Part shown: piece after piece, positions 1 through 9,699 of the stretch
Numbering within the stretch: the stretch's first letter is position 1
Layout of the letters: each line of letters begins with the position of its first letter
Notes under the pieces: model-generated
What the model was told of the DNA's origin: nothing
Database searches by the model: none
The model's input: only the letters and a program-made list of their open reading frames with translations
Program-made: the position numbers and the translations under genes
Source: Allomuricauda sp. ARW1Y1
GTDB lineage: Bacteria; Bacteroidota; Bacteroidia; Flavobacteriales; Flavobacteriaceae
Direction: 5' to 3'
Length of the DNA: 64,000 nucleotides
NCBI RefSeq assembly: GCF_013407935.1
Contig: NZ_JACBZU010000002.1
Location: 744,001 to 808,000, forward strand

Positions 1-563
1 ATGGCTTCCCCTGCTGAATATCCCGGGCCGTGCATGCTACCGATCAAAACGGTTGGCTCTTGACCGCGATACTCCATAATATCTATTTCTCCAGCTCCGG
101 GCCATGGATTTTCGTCAATATCGGCGCCCAACATCCAAAATGCAGGCCATATGCCCTGACCGTAAGGCAAACGGATTCTCGCCTCAAAACGGCCGTATCG
201 TTGCTCGAACTTATCCTTTGTTATCAGTCTGGCCGAAGTGTAAGCGGAGCCCTCGAAGGATTCCTCTCTTGCTGTAATGAGCAATACACCATTCTGAACC
301 GTTACATTATCGGACCTATCGGTGTAGTACTGCAATTCTTGATTGCCCCAACCATTTTCGCCGGTGCCGATTTCGTATCCCCAAATGGAAGGGTTGGGTT
401 GTCCGTCCGTATCAAACTCTTCGGAGAGCGTCAATTCGGTAAATCTGGCCACGGTCTGTTGGTCGTCGGTTTCACAACCTAATAAAGCAATGGCAAAGAC
501 CAGCAAAGGGTATTTGAAAAATACATGACTACTGGATTGAAGGTGCTTATGTTTCGTATTCAT
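1..563 (-). CDS. GH16 beta-glucanase lipoprotein, 3' end cut off
   Basis: This is the N-terminal 187 residues of a glycoside hydrolase family 16 enzyme, most likely a laminarinase (endo-beta-1,3-glucanase). The catalytic signature GEIDIMEYRG is intact at residues 158-167, with E159 as predicted nucleophile and E164 as acid/base. Substrate-cleft motifs WGNQELQYYT (72-81) and GIWPAFWMLG (137-146) also match the family. A hydrophobic leader ends in a lipobox with Cys30, so the protein is probably a surface or periplasmic lipoprotein. It is the third gene of a minus-strand cluster with a glycan-binding lipoprotein and another glycosidase, which fits a polysaccharide utilisation locus. The ATG at 561-563 precedes the leader; the C-terminus lies outside the window. 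GH16 also covers agarases, carrageenases and porphyranases, so the exact substrate is inference. Confidence 0.9.
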   Translation of the reverse strand, partial: MNTKHKHLQSSSHVFFKYPLLVFAIALLGCETDDQQTVARFTELTLSEEFDTDGQPNPSIWGYEIGTGENGWGNQELQYYTDRSDNVTVQNGVLLITAREESFEGSAYTSARLITKDKFEQRYGRFEARIRLPYGQGIWPAFWMLGADIDENPWPGAGEIDIMEYRGQEPTVLIGSMHGPGYSAGEA

Positions 564-595
564 TGTCATTTTTTTTAGTTGATGGTAGGACATTG

Positions 596-2002
596 TTATT
601 CTGTGTAGAAATAAATATTATCCAGGATGAAATTGGGACCGCCCACCAAAATCAGTGCTCCCAAATTATTTTTTTGAGTTGCCAAATCTCCACCGAGTGG
701 TATATCGAACGAGGTCCATTGGCCAACAGCGAGATTGGTCAGGTCAAATCTCAAGTCCCTATCATCGCCTATGGGAAGTCCAGTGTTTACATCTGTTTCA
801 ATAGTTTGATTGGCTCCTACATCCCTGATTTGAATGCCAACTTCGGTGCCCGATTGTTGAACATACACATCGATATGTAAAAAGGATAGACCAGAGGCAT
901 CCACAGGACTATTAAATAAGATTCCTGTAAAATTGTTGTTCACGTAAGACACCACAGCGTTATCATTAAGTGTTGCAATTGAAGTTTCTGTGGTAGACCC
1001 ACCAAAACCAGGTGAAAAATTGCTCTCGGTGGCATTCGCATAGGCATCGCTAAATATCGATGCCACGTTTGCCTGTGGCTGTGTTGGTGTGGGAGCAGGC
1101 TGCAAGACACCATTTGATACGATTTCCAAAGAACCCTCTGCACGTACCCCGGCCAAAATAGCCGTAATGTTAGCAGTCCCCTCACCTAGAACATTTACTC
1201 GTCCAAGTTCATTTACAGTTGCTACTCCAATATCCGATGATTCAAAATTGAAGTAGGATGGTGCAATACTTACAGTTTGATTGGTCCCATCAGCTAGATT
1301 AAAGGTCTGGGTAAGTCCGTTCAAGGTAATACTGGAACCGATAAAGGTTTGTTCGGAGATGGCTTCACCTCCCAATATGGCAGGTTGTGGCTGTGCAACG
1401 GTTCCCAACTTTTCGAACTTTATTTCGTCCAGCCAGAGCACGTAGCCACCTTCGTCTCCCTCAAAAGAAGCCCCTTCTGCAATCCAGAACAATCCTGTTT
1501 CATTAATCAGTTTTGAAGGGTCCGGGATAGGAATCACATATTTCTCCCATCGCGTACTTACATTCAAATTATTGGCAGTCACCTGAAATTTGTTATTGGT
1601 CTCTCCAGAGATACCATATCCTATGGAATTTATACTTGCTGCCTGCGAGGCCTTCGCGTAAAATGTCAGTGCATCGAAACCTGAAAGATCTCGCCTAGCT
1701 GTGGTATTGAAGGTAGCTCCTACGAAACCGTTACCAAAAGCTGGCACATCGAATCGCATGGAAGCTTCTCCTTCGAAAGCCTCATTGGTATCTACACTAA
1801 ATGCTTCTGGGTCTGCCCCTGCATCCACAAATGGGAAATAGTTGAGTCCGGCAGAAAAGGTATCGAGAAACACATCGCCATTGGGCGGGAAGGATGCGAA
1901 TTCTACATCCTCTGAAAACTCTCTTTCGCAGCCCATCATAAGTGTACATGCAAGGCTCAAAAGAAGTATGGAACGGAAATTTATTGTCTTGTAGTTTTTC
2001 AT
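596..2002 (-). CDS. Surface glycan-binding lipoprotein with Ig-like domain (PUL)
   Basis: This is a 468-residue predicted lipoprotein (lipobox LMMGC, Cys25) with no catalytic motif. It has three parts. Residues about 40-200 form a jelly-roll-like module ending in LDEIKFEKLG. Residues about 205-300 form a bacterial Ig-like (Big_2-type) domain containing GVATVNELGRVNVLGEGTANI. Residues about 320-468 form a second jelly-roll-like module ending in LDNIYFYTE. The two outer modules close with similar strands and resemble carbohydrate-binding modules. The gene lies 12 bp after the glycosidase-barrel gene and 32 bp before the GH16 gene, all in one direction, so one operon is likely. The best guess is a surface glycan-binding protein that captures glucan for the neighbouring hydrolases. 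Binding specificity cannot be read from sequence alone. Confidence 0.75.
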   Translation of the reverse strand: MKNYKTINFRSILLLSLACTLMMGCEREFSEDVEFASFPPNGDVFLDTFSAGLNYFPFVDAGADPEAFSVDTNEAFEGEASMRFDVPAFGNGFVGATFNTTARRDLSGFDALTFYAKASQAASINSIGYGISGETNNKFQVTANNLNVSTRWEKYVIPIPDPSKLINETGLFWIAEGASFEGDEGGYVLWLDEIKFEKLGTVAQPQPAILGGEAISEQTFIGSSITLNGLTQTFNLADGTNQTVSIAPSYFNFESSDIGVATVNELGRVNVLGEGTANITAILAGVRAEGSLEIVSNGVLQPAPTPTQPQANVASIFSDAYANATESNFSPGFGGSTTETSIATLNDNAVVSYVNNNFTGILFNSPVDASGLSFLHIDVYVQQSGTEVGIQIRDVGANQTIETDVNTGLPIGDDRDLRFDLTNLAVGQWTSFDIPLGGDLATQKNNLGALILVGGPNFILDNIYFYTE

Positions 2003-2014
2003 TGCTCAATCTTT

Positions 2015-5000
2015 TTATTTCCCGATATTAATGTGCACATAAGTCATAATCTCCCATTCATGTCCGTTATCGAAACCAACTGGACTCAAAATAGGCTCGT
2101 TGGCAAATTCCTGAGCTACGTTGGGCAGATATCGTGGCGAGAATTCGTTCAAGGATCTCCAAATTCCACGAATTCCAACTTGTGTGCTTGGAAGAATGAA
2201 CCAATCGGGTTTGCCCAATGTGGTAGAAATATCCAGCATTAACTGCACGGGAAAAGTGAGGTTGAAATCCCTGTGGTAATCATAAGGACCCCAATCGTTT
2301 ATTTTTTGCGTGTACTGTATTTTGAAATTCTTGTAAAGCATCCTCACATCACCTCCAAAACGCCGGATCAAACGATCGGAATCACCATTACCTTGTCCAT
2401 TTCCATAGTAGAAATTACCGATGATGCCCAAATCCGGTCCGAGCTTGGAAACCATTCGTGAGTGTACTTCCCAAAGATCTTCCGCTGGTGCAGAATTAGG
2501 AAATGCAAAAAATTCCCGATTGGCATTAAAACCGATATGCGCATCCATCCGTGTGGGTAGACGGCGGTAGACAAAGCCTAAATTCATGGCGAATTTGGCG
2601 TCTTCTGCCCTATCGTTATCCCACTCGTACATCCAGGTACCCGGGGTAGGGTCATAGGTCAGTAGGATTTCACCTGCAGTAGTTTTCCTGTTCGCCCTTA
2701 CTGCAAAAGGATCGTCGATAATATTTCTCAATCTTCCTGGACCTCCTACATCATTGGGCATCGCATCTACCAACGGCTCCTGCCACATAAAGTTGGGGGC
2801 TATCTGAAAATTGTCAAAAGAATAGGTGAATCCTGTTAAAAAATTGACTTGGTTACCGCTTCCGGTATCCCTAAGTTTCCAGCCGGTAAAGGTCAACGTC
2901 TGATCGGCACCACCATTTGCGATCAATCCCATGGCCGCGGTTTGACCGTACCAATTAAATTTTCCTCCTTCGTAGGTGACCTTGAATTTTCCTCCCCAAT
3001 TATCACTGGCTTGGATTCTATCCTCAAATACCACATAGTTACCAGGAGTACCCCTCACATCCTGAAAGGAAATTCCATTGAGTGGACTTCCTGACCATAT
3101 TCCTCCTACTTCAAATCCAAATTTTCCAACTTCGCGCTCTATGGCAATGGCCGCTCTCTCGGTTGGCCAGGGTGGTATCACACCACTACGAACTTGGTTG
3201 ATATCCAAAACTCGACGTCCATTTTCATCCAATACAATATCAGTTTGAAAATCCCTATGATAAATACCGGTAATATTGAAGTTGGCTATATTTTTTCTGT
3301 ACTTAAACAACATTGTTGGGTTGGCCCCCCACCACAATTGTGGTCCTATTGCCACTTTCAAACCGTCAAACATGCCTTTTCCATCGATTTCCATACCCAG
3401 TATCTCACCATTGTAAATATCCAAGTTTGGTCCGTAGTTAGCTTCCGGATAGAACCCGAAGAAATCCCCTTCGTAGCCCCAATGGTAATGTCCGGTCCTG
3501 TAAAATCCTTTTAAATCAAATTGTTTGGCTTTCCATTCAAATTCCGCTTGGTAAACCCGAATACGGTTCACATCCTGAACCAATACATTTCCTTGGTCGG
3601 TGTTGACTTCAATGGGACGTGAATTGTTTTCGTAGAAGATTTCGTTGATCGGGTTTTGGGCCACATTACCGACCACGTTAAAATTGACCTCGGCACGCAT
3701 GTTGGGTGCTGGATTACCTTCCACTCCCACAAAATAGGATTGCATATGGTCAAAGCCCAATTGGTTCGGAAAGGTGTTGGGATCATCGGGGTCCGCGTTT
3801 TCTGGTGTAGTGATCAAACTACCTCCCGTGCTAAAAGTGGAGAATTTCGCCGTTAGATTACTGATGCGGAGCAAATTGCTTTGTTCGCCCTGCAAGGCCG
3901 CCTTATCCCCCCTTGCCTTGAGTACCGCATCCATGATTTGAATATTGTCAAAATGATTCTGGACAAAATTCAAGTCCACACCATCGGCGTAAGGATCCAG
4001 TTGATGGGCTTGTTGCAAGGCATAGTAAGCAGCCCTTGGATATAGTTCATAGAGCCCTCTTGGGTCGGTGGCACCTTTGGCACATATCCCGAACCATTCT
4101 TCGTTCATATTGTTTGCACCGGGCTCGGCCAAGTCTCTCGAATATCCACCATTGGACCAAGAGGCGTTGGTATCGTGTATATCGGCATTTTCGCGGTCAT
4201 CAAAACCGTACTTCCACCATCCGTCACTAAACTGAAAGGTAAATCCTCCGATAGAGTTGCCTGCTTTTCCCAGTCCTGCAGCATTTTCATAGATTTCTTC
4301 CCAATTTCCTACCATATAGTAAGCTTGGGAAAACTGATCTTCCCTGTTATCGATGGCGTTGAAGGCATCCGCTCCAAATTCAGTGAACATGACCGGCTTG
4401 TTGAGTTTATCCTTTACCACTTGGAACATATCTCCAAAGGAGACACCCCTATAGGTATTGGTTCCGTAGATGTCCACGTCCGGACATTCTTCGGCGATGA
4501 TGTCTATAAAAAGTACATCCCCGTTGCAAATGGCTACGGGGTGGGAGGCATCCATCTCCTTCATCATTTTGGCAGCCTCGTTCATTAGGCGATACATTGG
4601 GCGTCCGCGGCTCTCCCCGATATAGTCTATCCGCTGCTGATCATCCGGGAAGTCTTCGGTTTCCGCTCCGGCCCAAAACAGACCGTAGTTGTTTTCATTT
4701 CCTAAGAGATACATTAATAGACCGGGGGTATTCTTGTACTCCCGTACCAAATTTTCCAATTCTGACATCAAAAGTGCTTGAGTCTTTGGCTCATCATAGA
4801 TGGTAACAGGTGTCCAGACCCCGTCAATGGTAAGCCCATATCGCCCAAAAGAGTGGTTCAACATGGTGTAGATGCCATATTCTTCATAGATGTACCGTAT
4901 CCATCTGGCTGGAACACCAGTATATTGTCGGATTACATTAACCCCCATGTTCTTTAAAAGCGACATCTCGGTGTCGAGACCCGCTTTAATGATTTCATCG

Positions 5001-5200
5001 GATTTTTCCCAGAATTGTGCGTTTACCGTATTGGTTCCAATGGGTATGTAATCCCAGTTCATACCGTTGATCATGAAGTCCTCTCCGTTCACGACCAATT
5101 TCATTCCTGCCTCGTTGCTTTCTACGGTTACCTTAGGCGTTTGGGCAGTTGCCCCAAAAACAAAGCATAAAAGGAACAGTGCGTGCAGCCAGTTTTTCAT
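2015..5200 (-). CDS. Clan GH-A glycosidase fused to an outer-membrane beta-barrel
   Basis: This 1061-residue protein starts with a signal peptide (cleavage near AQ at 19-20). Residues about 21-410 form a TIM-barrel glycosidase of the clan GH-A type (GH2/GH5-like), with acid/base Glu169 in LLGNENNYG and candidate nucleophile Glu274 in MFTEFGADAF. After a linker, residues about 480-1061 look like an outer-membrane beta-barrel: many short amphipathic strands rich in Tyr, Trp and Phe, alternating polar and apolar residues, Gly/Asn/Asp turns and no transmembrane helix. The protein ends in a strand-like segment, YVHINIGK. I infer that the enzyme is held at the outer membrane by its own barrel. It is the first gene of the cluster, after a 320-bp gap that probably holds the promoter. 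Substrate is uncertain; the GH16 neighbour suggests beta-glucan. Confidence 0.78.
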   Translation of the reverse strand: MKNWLHALFLLCFVFGATAQTPKVTVESNEAGMKLVVNGEDFMINGMNWDYIPIGTNTVNAQFWEKSDEIIKAGLDTEMSLLKNMGVNVIRQYTGVPARWIRYIYEEYGIYTMLNHSFGRYGLTIDGVWTPVTIYDEPKTQALLMSELENLVREYKNTPGLLMYLLGNENNYGLFWAGAETEDFPDDQQRIDYIGESRGRPMYRLMNEAAKMMKEMDASHPVAICNGDVLFIDIIAEECPDVDIYGTNTYRGVSFGDMFQVVKDKLNKPVMFTEFGADAFNAIDNREDQFSQAYYMVGNWEEIYENAAGLGKAGNSIGGFTFQFSDGWWKYGFDDRENADIHDTNASWSNGGYSRDLAEPGANNMNEEWFGICAKGATDPRGLYELYPRAAYYALQQAHQLDPYADGVDLNFVQNHFDNIQIMDAVLKARGDKAALQGEQSNLLRISNLTAKFSTFSTGGSLITTPENADPDDPNTFPNQLGFDHMQSYFVGVEGNPAPNMRAEVNFNVVGNVAQNPINEIFYENNSRPIEVNTDQGNVLVQDVNRIRVYQAEFEWKAKQFDLKGFYRTGHYHWGYEGDFFGFYPEANYGPNLDIYNGEILGMEIDGKGMFDGLKVAIGPQLWWGANPTMLFKYRKNIANFNITGIYHRDFQTDIVLDENGRRVLDINQVRSGVIPPWPTERAAIAIEREVGKFGFEVGGIWSGSPLNGISFQDVRGTPGNYVVFEDRIQASDNWGGKFKVTYEGGKFNWYGQTAAMGLIANGGADQTLTFTGWKLRDTGSGNQVNFLTGFTYSFDNFQIAPNFMWQEPLVDAMPNDVGGPGRLRNIIDDPFAVRANRKTTAGEILLTYDPTPGTWMYEWDNDRAEDAKFAMNLGFVYRRLPTRMDAHIGFNANREFFAFPNSAPAEDLWEVHSRMVSKLGPDLGIIGNFYYGNGQGNGDSDRLIRRFGGDVRMLYKNFKIQYTQKINDWGPYDYHRDFNLTFPVQLMLDISTTLGKPDWFILPSTQVGIRGIWRSLNEFSPRYLPNVAQEFANEPILSPVGFDNGHEWEIMTYVHINIGK

Positions 5201-5520
5201 AGTGTTGTTTAGTTTTAGTTGAGTCCTACATCAAACCCTACCACATCACCAAAATTCATTTGGTTCAGGTATGCACGCAAAGTGCATTTTGTGATAGCTA
5301 CTTTTTGTAGAAGGTTAAACTTAACTTAACAAAATGTGAATTCCTTAAAAACTACCTCAACAAAAAATATACACTATAAAATAAAGTGTCAATAATTAAG
5401 AAATCCTTATTTAATCCACTAAAACAGTGACCTCACCAAAGTATATTAAATCGGTAAACAAGAGGTGTTGTGTATAAATGTTGAGGTAATGTTGAGGTAT
5501 AAAACTAGTTACGTATAGGA
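5201..5520 (-). promoter_or_regulatory. Control region of the glycan cluster
   Basis: This AT-rich 320-bp gap separates the regulator stop from the glycosidase-barrel start and has no convincing ORF or RNA. An 11-bp sequence ATGTTGAGGTA is repeated in perfect tandem at 5478-5488 and 5489-5499, one helical turn apart. Its 9-bp core occurs in inverse orientation (TACCTCAAC) at 5353-5361. These are candidate operators for the LuxR-type regulator encoded next door. I could not place a confident -7/-33 pair. Confidence 0.45.
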
Positions 5521-8322
5521 CTATAGTTTCAAGATGTAATCAACAAGGTTGTCATCATGGGATAAATCCATTTTTTTTCGAAGACGGTACCGCTTGATCT
5601 CCACACTTCTTACCGAAATATTAAAGAGCGGGGCTATCTCTTTGGAAGATAAATTCAAACGTAGGTAGGCACATAATCGAACATCGTTGGGAGACAGGTT
5701 TGGATGTGCCTTTTTGAGCTTTTTCAGAAACTTACGGTCGGCATTATTGAATGCTTCCTTGAAGAGTTCCCAATCATCGTTCTGCGTAATGTTCTTATCA
5801 ATGACCTTAATGATGGGCTTTATGGAACTCGTATCATCGACACTGGACAATAGTTGATCTTTTACCTTGGACAACAGCTCGTTCTTTCGGATGATGCTCA
5901 AGGTAGATGCGGCAAGTTCATTGCTCTTGCTCCTGAACTCTTCCTGCAATTGCTCATTCTTTATTTTGATGATTTCCTTTTCATTCTGGGCCTTGGCCAA
6001 TTCCATATCCCTTTTGTTCTTTTCAATGAGCTTGTGCTGTCGTTTGTGGTAGTAACGCCGATAAGCCTGATGTATCAGAAATGAACACAAGATAAATGCC
6101 AAGAGATAAAGTGCCAACATTACATTGGAAATGTACCACGGCCGGGCTATGGAAAACGTAAAGGTTGAAACATTGTTGGAAATTTGGTCGCCAATTTCAG
6201 CCCTGACCCGAAAGGTGTAGTCACCATGGGGCAAATTTTCGAAAGTTGTGGTATAAGACTCGGACCAATTGCTCCAATTGTTGTAAATGCCCTCCAATTG
6301 ATATTGATATTGGGGCTTGAACAACTTATAGTACTCTGGCGTAAAGAACGAAAAGCGAACATGGTTATCGGCACTGCCAAATTCGGCGTTTGATGAAGTT
6401 CCCACCAAGGCCCACTGCCGACTCTGCTTATCGGATTTTTCGACCCTCCCGATCTGAACTCTAAAATTCTTATTCTTGAACCCATTGACATCCAAGGTAA
6501 TGTAGCCCGAAGTAGTCCCCAAAAGGTACTTGCCCTCCTCACCCAGATTCGCAATGTTCTCGTAGCCAACAATGCCATCCCTCATATCTTCCGTCAATGG
6601 AATGGGCTTTACCAATAACGTATCCGCCAAAGAGCCTTCCGATAGCAAACTGATATTGGAATTGGTAAACAGCCACAAATTCTCTTCGTTTTGGTCCAAG
6701 ACCATTTTTCCAGAAACGTATTCATCTTGATTGTAAATACTGCTCAATAAGCTGTCCTTAACAAAAGCATCTGACTCCAACTGATATTTGTATACCCCTT
6801 CCCTATATGCATAGAACACATTGTTGCGATATTTAATGATACCCGATTCCGAACCTTTGATCAAGGTGTCCATAGAAATTGTATTCACATGGGAGAAATC
6901 ATTGTCCACATCCAACTTGAATATGCCCTTGTACTCATGGTTCACAAAAACTTTGTTTCCCAATGTTTCAAAATAGCGTGAGGAATTTCCAAAACCATCT
7001 ATCTTATTTCGAAGCTTCCAATTGCCCTCGACTTTTTCCAGCACATAAAGACCATCATAATTACCTTGCAACAGCAAATCCTGATGCTTGGGCAAAGGGC
7101 TGATTTTCCAGACTCCTTCCACATCGGTAATCCTTTTTGCCGCGTTGCCTTCCACAATGTAGGTGCCCGAATGATGGCAACAAAAAAGGGTGCCGTCAAT
7201 TTCCTGGAGCGACCAAACCTGGCCCTGGGTCCCTTCGATCAATGTAAAATCGGAATCACCATCCAACTCTTTATGGAACAAGCCTTGATTGGTCCCCAAA
7301 TACAGGATGCCATCCTTTACCACCGCTGCATAAATACTTCCTACCACCCCTTTGTTGTCCCTGTACACCTTTATGGGTGATTTTAGGTTCACATAGCTGA
7401 CCCCATTATCGAGCCCCAACCAAATATTGTTGTCCCTATCCTCCATTAAGGAAAGAATCGTGTTGTTGCGCAGGCCCTTTATCTGATCAATATGGTTGAG
7501 CAAGGCCCCATCCGCATCCAAAAGAACAAGACCGTTGGAAATGGTACCCAAAGCATAGCTGCCATCATTCAATCTAATGGCACTATACACCGTTATTTTT
7601 TTGGGCAAATCATCCAGACCCGTAAGGAATTTGTCCAATACACCGTTGTTGTCCCTATAAAAGCCGTTATGCTTGGTGAGCATGTAGAGTTCTTCATCTT
7701 CCTGAAATATATTGATGATTTCATCCGTGAGCACCACCTCATCATCATAAACCAGTTTCGACTTGCCATTGTCTATTTTGAAAACTCCTTTGCCATTTTC
7801 CTGAAAATAAATCTCATTGGATACCTTGAACATTCGGAAAAGGGTATCCTCCGTATCAATACTGTTGGTGGATTCCGTTTGAATATTGTAAATATATATG
7901 CGTTTTAGGGATTGGAACACAATCCAATCCTCCAAGTTAAAAATGCCCCAAAACTCCTCGTCCTCCAACAAATCTTCTTGCATATCAGCAGATAGGGAAG
8001 TATAGCGAAGCATTCCTTGACCATCGCGCACCCAATAACCAAACTCCATGTAACAGCCGGTATAAATACGGTCCCCTACCACCTTTACCGAACGCATAAT
8101 GGACTCGTTCGGTGATGGGAACAAGGTCCAATCGGCCCCGTTAAATTGCAGAAGGCCTTTGTTATTGGCTATATACATCACCTTATCATGGGCCTGCGAA
8201 AGAGCCCAGTTTTGATTTTCAGCCTGATAGTCCGAAGGAGTGTAGTTCTGAATTGGCGGTAGTTCCTGACTCAAAAGCCATTGTGAAAAGAATAAAAGCA
8301 AACAAAGTGTGTACCTCATCAT
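5521..8322 (-). CDS. Membrane one-component regulator: beta-propeller, Y_Y_Y, LuxR-type HTH
   Basis: This is a 933-residue sensor-regulator. It has a signal peptide (about 1-19), then a long periplasmic region of two-component-regulator propeller repeats (about 25-640) and a Y_Y_Y immunoglobulin-like domain (about 650-725, YQYQLEGIYNNWSNW). One transmembrane helix follows (about 730-751), then a charged coiled coil, then a C-terminal LuxR/GerE-type helix-turn-helix (about 870-933, LSSKEIAPLFNISVRSVEIK). It has no histidine kinase or receiver domain, unlike hybrid two-component sensors, so the sensing and DNA-binding parts sit in one chain across the membrane. It lies just upstream of the glycosidase cluster in the same direction and is likely its activator, sensing a glycan fragment in the periplasm. 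The propeller and HTH calls are strong; the target is inferred from position. Confidence 0.88.
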   Translation of the reverse strand: MMRYTLCLLLFFSQWLLSQELPPIQNYTPSDYQAENQNWALSQAHDKVMYIANNKGLLQFNGADWTLFPSPNESIMRSVKVVGDRIYTGCYMEFGYWVRDGQGMLRYTSLSADMQEDLLEDEEFWGIFNLEDWIVFQSLKRIYIYNIQTESTNSIDTEDTLFRMFKVSNEIYFQENGKGVFKIDNGKSKLVYDDEVVLTDEIINIFQEDEELYMLTKHNGFYRDNNGVLDKFLTGLDDLPKKITVYSAIRLNDGSYALGTISNGLVLLDADGALLNHIDQIKGLRNNTILSLMEDRDNNIWLGLDNGVSYVNLKSPIKVYRDNKGVVGSIYAAVVKDGILYLGTNQGLFHKELDGDSDFTLIEGTQGQVWSLQEIDGTLFCCHHSGTYIVEGNAAKRITDVEGVWKISPLPKHQDLLLQGNYDGLYVLEKVEGNWKLRNKIDGFGNSSRYFETLGNKVFVNHEYKGIFKLDVDNDFSHVNTISMDTLIKGSESGIIKYRNNVFYAYREGVYKYQLESDAFVKDSLLSSIYNQDEYVSGKMVLDQNEENLWLFTNSNISLLSEGSLADTLLVKPIPLTEDMRDGIVGYENIANLGEEGKYLLGTTSGYITLDVNGFKNKNFRVQIGRVEKSDKQSRQWALVGTSSNAEFGSADNHVRFSFFTPEYYKLFKPQYQYQLEGIYNNWSNWSESYTTTFENLPHGDYTFRVRAEIGDQISNNVSTFTFSIARPWYISNVMLALYLLAFILCSFLIHQAYRRYYHKRQHKLIEKNKRDMELAKAQNEKEIIKIKNEQLQEEFRSKSNELAASTLSIIRKNELLSKVKDQLLSSVDDTSSIKPIIKVIDKNITQNDDWELFKEAFNNADRKFLKKLKKAHPNLSPNDVRLCAYLRLNLSSKEIAPLFNISVRSVEIKRYRLRKKMDLSHDDNLVDYILKL

Positions 8323-8369
8323 AATTTCATAGCGTTAAGGTGCCTTAAGATACTACCTTTTCCCAACTT

Positions 8370-8384
8370 TTGGACAAAGTCCAA
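8370..8384. promoter_or_regulatory. Inverted repeat between divergent regulators
   Basis: TTGGAC-AAA-GTCCAA is a perfect 6-bp-arm inverted repeat. It lies 48 bp upstream of the propeller-regulator start and 132 bp upstream of the AraC-type gene. It could be an operator for either gene. This is pattern evidence only. Confidence 0.3.
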
Positions 8385-8516
8385 GACAATGAAAATTAAG
8401 GTTTCTTCCCTAAAATGGAATTCGTTGATGACCGACCTGTAAAAACCTCTTGAAAGGATGCGCTAAATGCCGAAGGGTAAAAGGACTATTCTGAAATTAG
8501 CTAAATTCGCATTGCC

Positions 8517-9677
8517 ATGACTTCGCCCAACCCCATATTGTCCACCATCATCTTTGTTTTTGCCTTTCAAGCGATTGTGCTTGGGTTTTTGTTGGTGACC
8601 AAACGGCCACGAAAACAGTCCAACATATTCCTATCGCTTCTCATATTCTTTTTTGCACTGATGGCGCTCAACATTGGTTTGGTGAACATACTGTGGAGCC
8701 GTGGCATGATAGACGTTTTTCGGTATATGCAATTGGAGCTCCTTTACGGTATTGGTCCTGCGCTGTATTTCTACACCAAAAGTGTGACCGATAAGGAATT
8801 TGTCTTTTCAAAAAGGGATGCCATCCATTTTGTTCCGGTGGTACTGGAGTTTATTTTTTACAGAACGGCATTTTACCGCTTGGGTGCGGACGGGCTCTAT
8901 CAAACACCGGCCCATCCCTACACCAAGATCTACTTGGCGGAACAATGGCTCGGCAGTTTTTCGATTATGAGCTATGCCATCATATCGCTATGGCTGCTGT
9001 TCCAGTATCAATCTTGGCTAAAACAGCATTATTCCAATCTAGAGCATAAATCGCTGAGATGGTTGCAACTTCCCATTATCATTTATGCGCTGTTTTGGAT
9101 TGGTTGGAATTTCTTTGCAGAGGTGGACAAGTACTTTTTTGACAAATCCCTGAAGGAGTATTACATCCTTCCCACCTTCGTAGGATTGGCCATTGTAACG
9201 TGTTGGATTGGTTTTAAGGGATATCTAAAAACACAAAAGGAAACCTCTGGCTACGCCTCACAAAAGTCAAAACCCACTTTGGACGACCCAAATCCAGATT
9301 TGGCTAAGCAACTCACAGAATTAATGGAAAAAAAGAAGCCTTATCTCAATTCCAATTTAGACCTCAACACATTGGCGGAGTTGCTGGAAGTAAGTCCAAA
9401 ACAGGTATCCCAAACCATCAACCGAAGCTTCTCCAAAAATTTTTACGAATATGTGAACAGCTACCGCATCGAAGCTTTTAAAGAATTGGTGGCCCAACCG
9501 GAAAACAAAAAATTGACCCTGCTCGGTCTGGCGTTTGAATGTGGTTTTAACTCCAAGTCTACGTTTAACGATGTATTTAAAAAATCAACCGGAAAAACCC
9601 CAAGTCAATACGCGAAGCAGCTCAAAAATAAGTCCGAAAGGAAACAGTCGGTCGTTTCGTACGACGAGCACGCCTAG
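8517..9677 (+). CDS. AraC-family regulator with multi-pass membrane N-terminus
   Basis: Residues 1-240 of this 386-residue protein form about six or seven hydrophobic helices, starting with TIIFVFAFQAIVLGFLL. Residues about 285-386 form an AraC/XylS-type double helix-turn-helix, with the second half showing the typical GFNSKSTFNDVFKKSTGKTP pattern. This architecture is common in Bacteroidota and suggests a membrane-bound regulator that responds to a signal in or across the inner membrane. It is transcribed away from the propeller regulator, and its stop is 22 bp before an exported S41 peptidase that it might control. The ligand is unknown. Confidence 0.85.
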   Translation: MTSPNPILSTIIFVFAFQAIVLGFLLVTKRPRKQSNIFLSLLIFFFALMALNIGLVNILWSRGMIDVFRYMQLELLYGIGPALYFYTKSVTDKEFVFSKRDAIHFVPVVLEFIFYRTAFYRLGADGLYQTPAHPYTKIYLAEQWLGSFSIMSYAIISLWLLFQYQSWLKQHYSNLEHKSLRWLQLPIIIYALFWIGWNFFAEVDKYFFDKSLKEYYILPTFVGLAIVTCWIGFKGYLKTQKETSGYASQKSKPTLDDPNPDLAKQLTELMEKKKPYLNSNLDLNTLAELLEVSPKQVSQTINRSFSKNFYEYVNSYRIEAFKELVAQPENKKLTLLGLAFECGFNSKSTFNDVFKKSTGKTPSQYAKQLKNKSERKQSVVSYDEHA

Positions 9678-9699
9678 TTTTGCGGAAAATTTAAACTTG

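Noticed and set aside
30..482. 150-codon plus-strand ORF at the left edge
   Set aside because: It is the complementary shadow of the GH16 gene on the minus strand, whose family motifs are clear.
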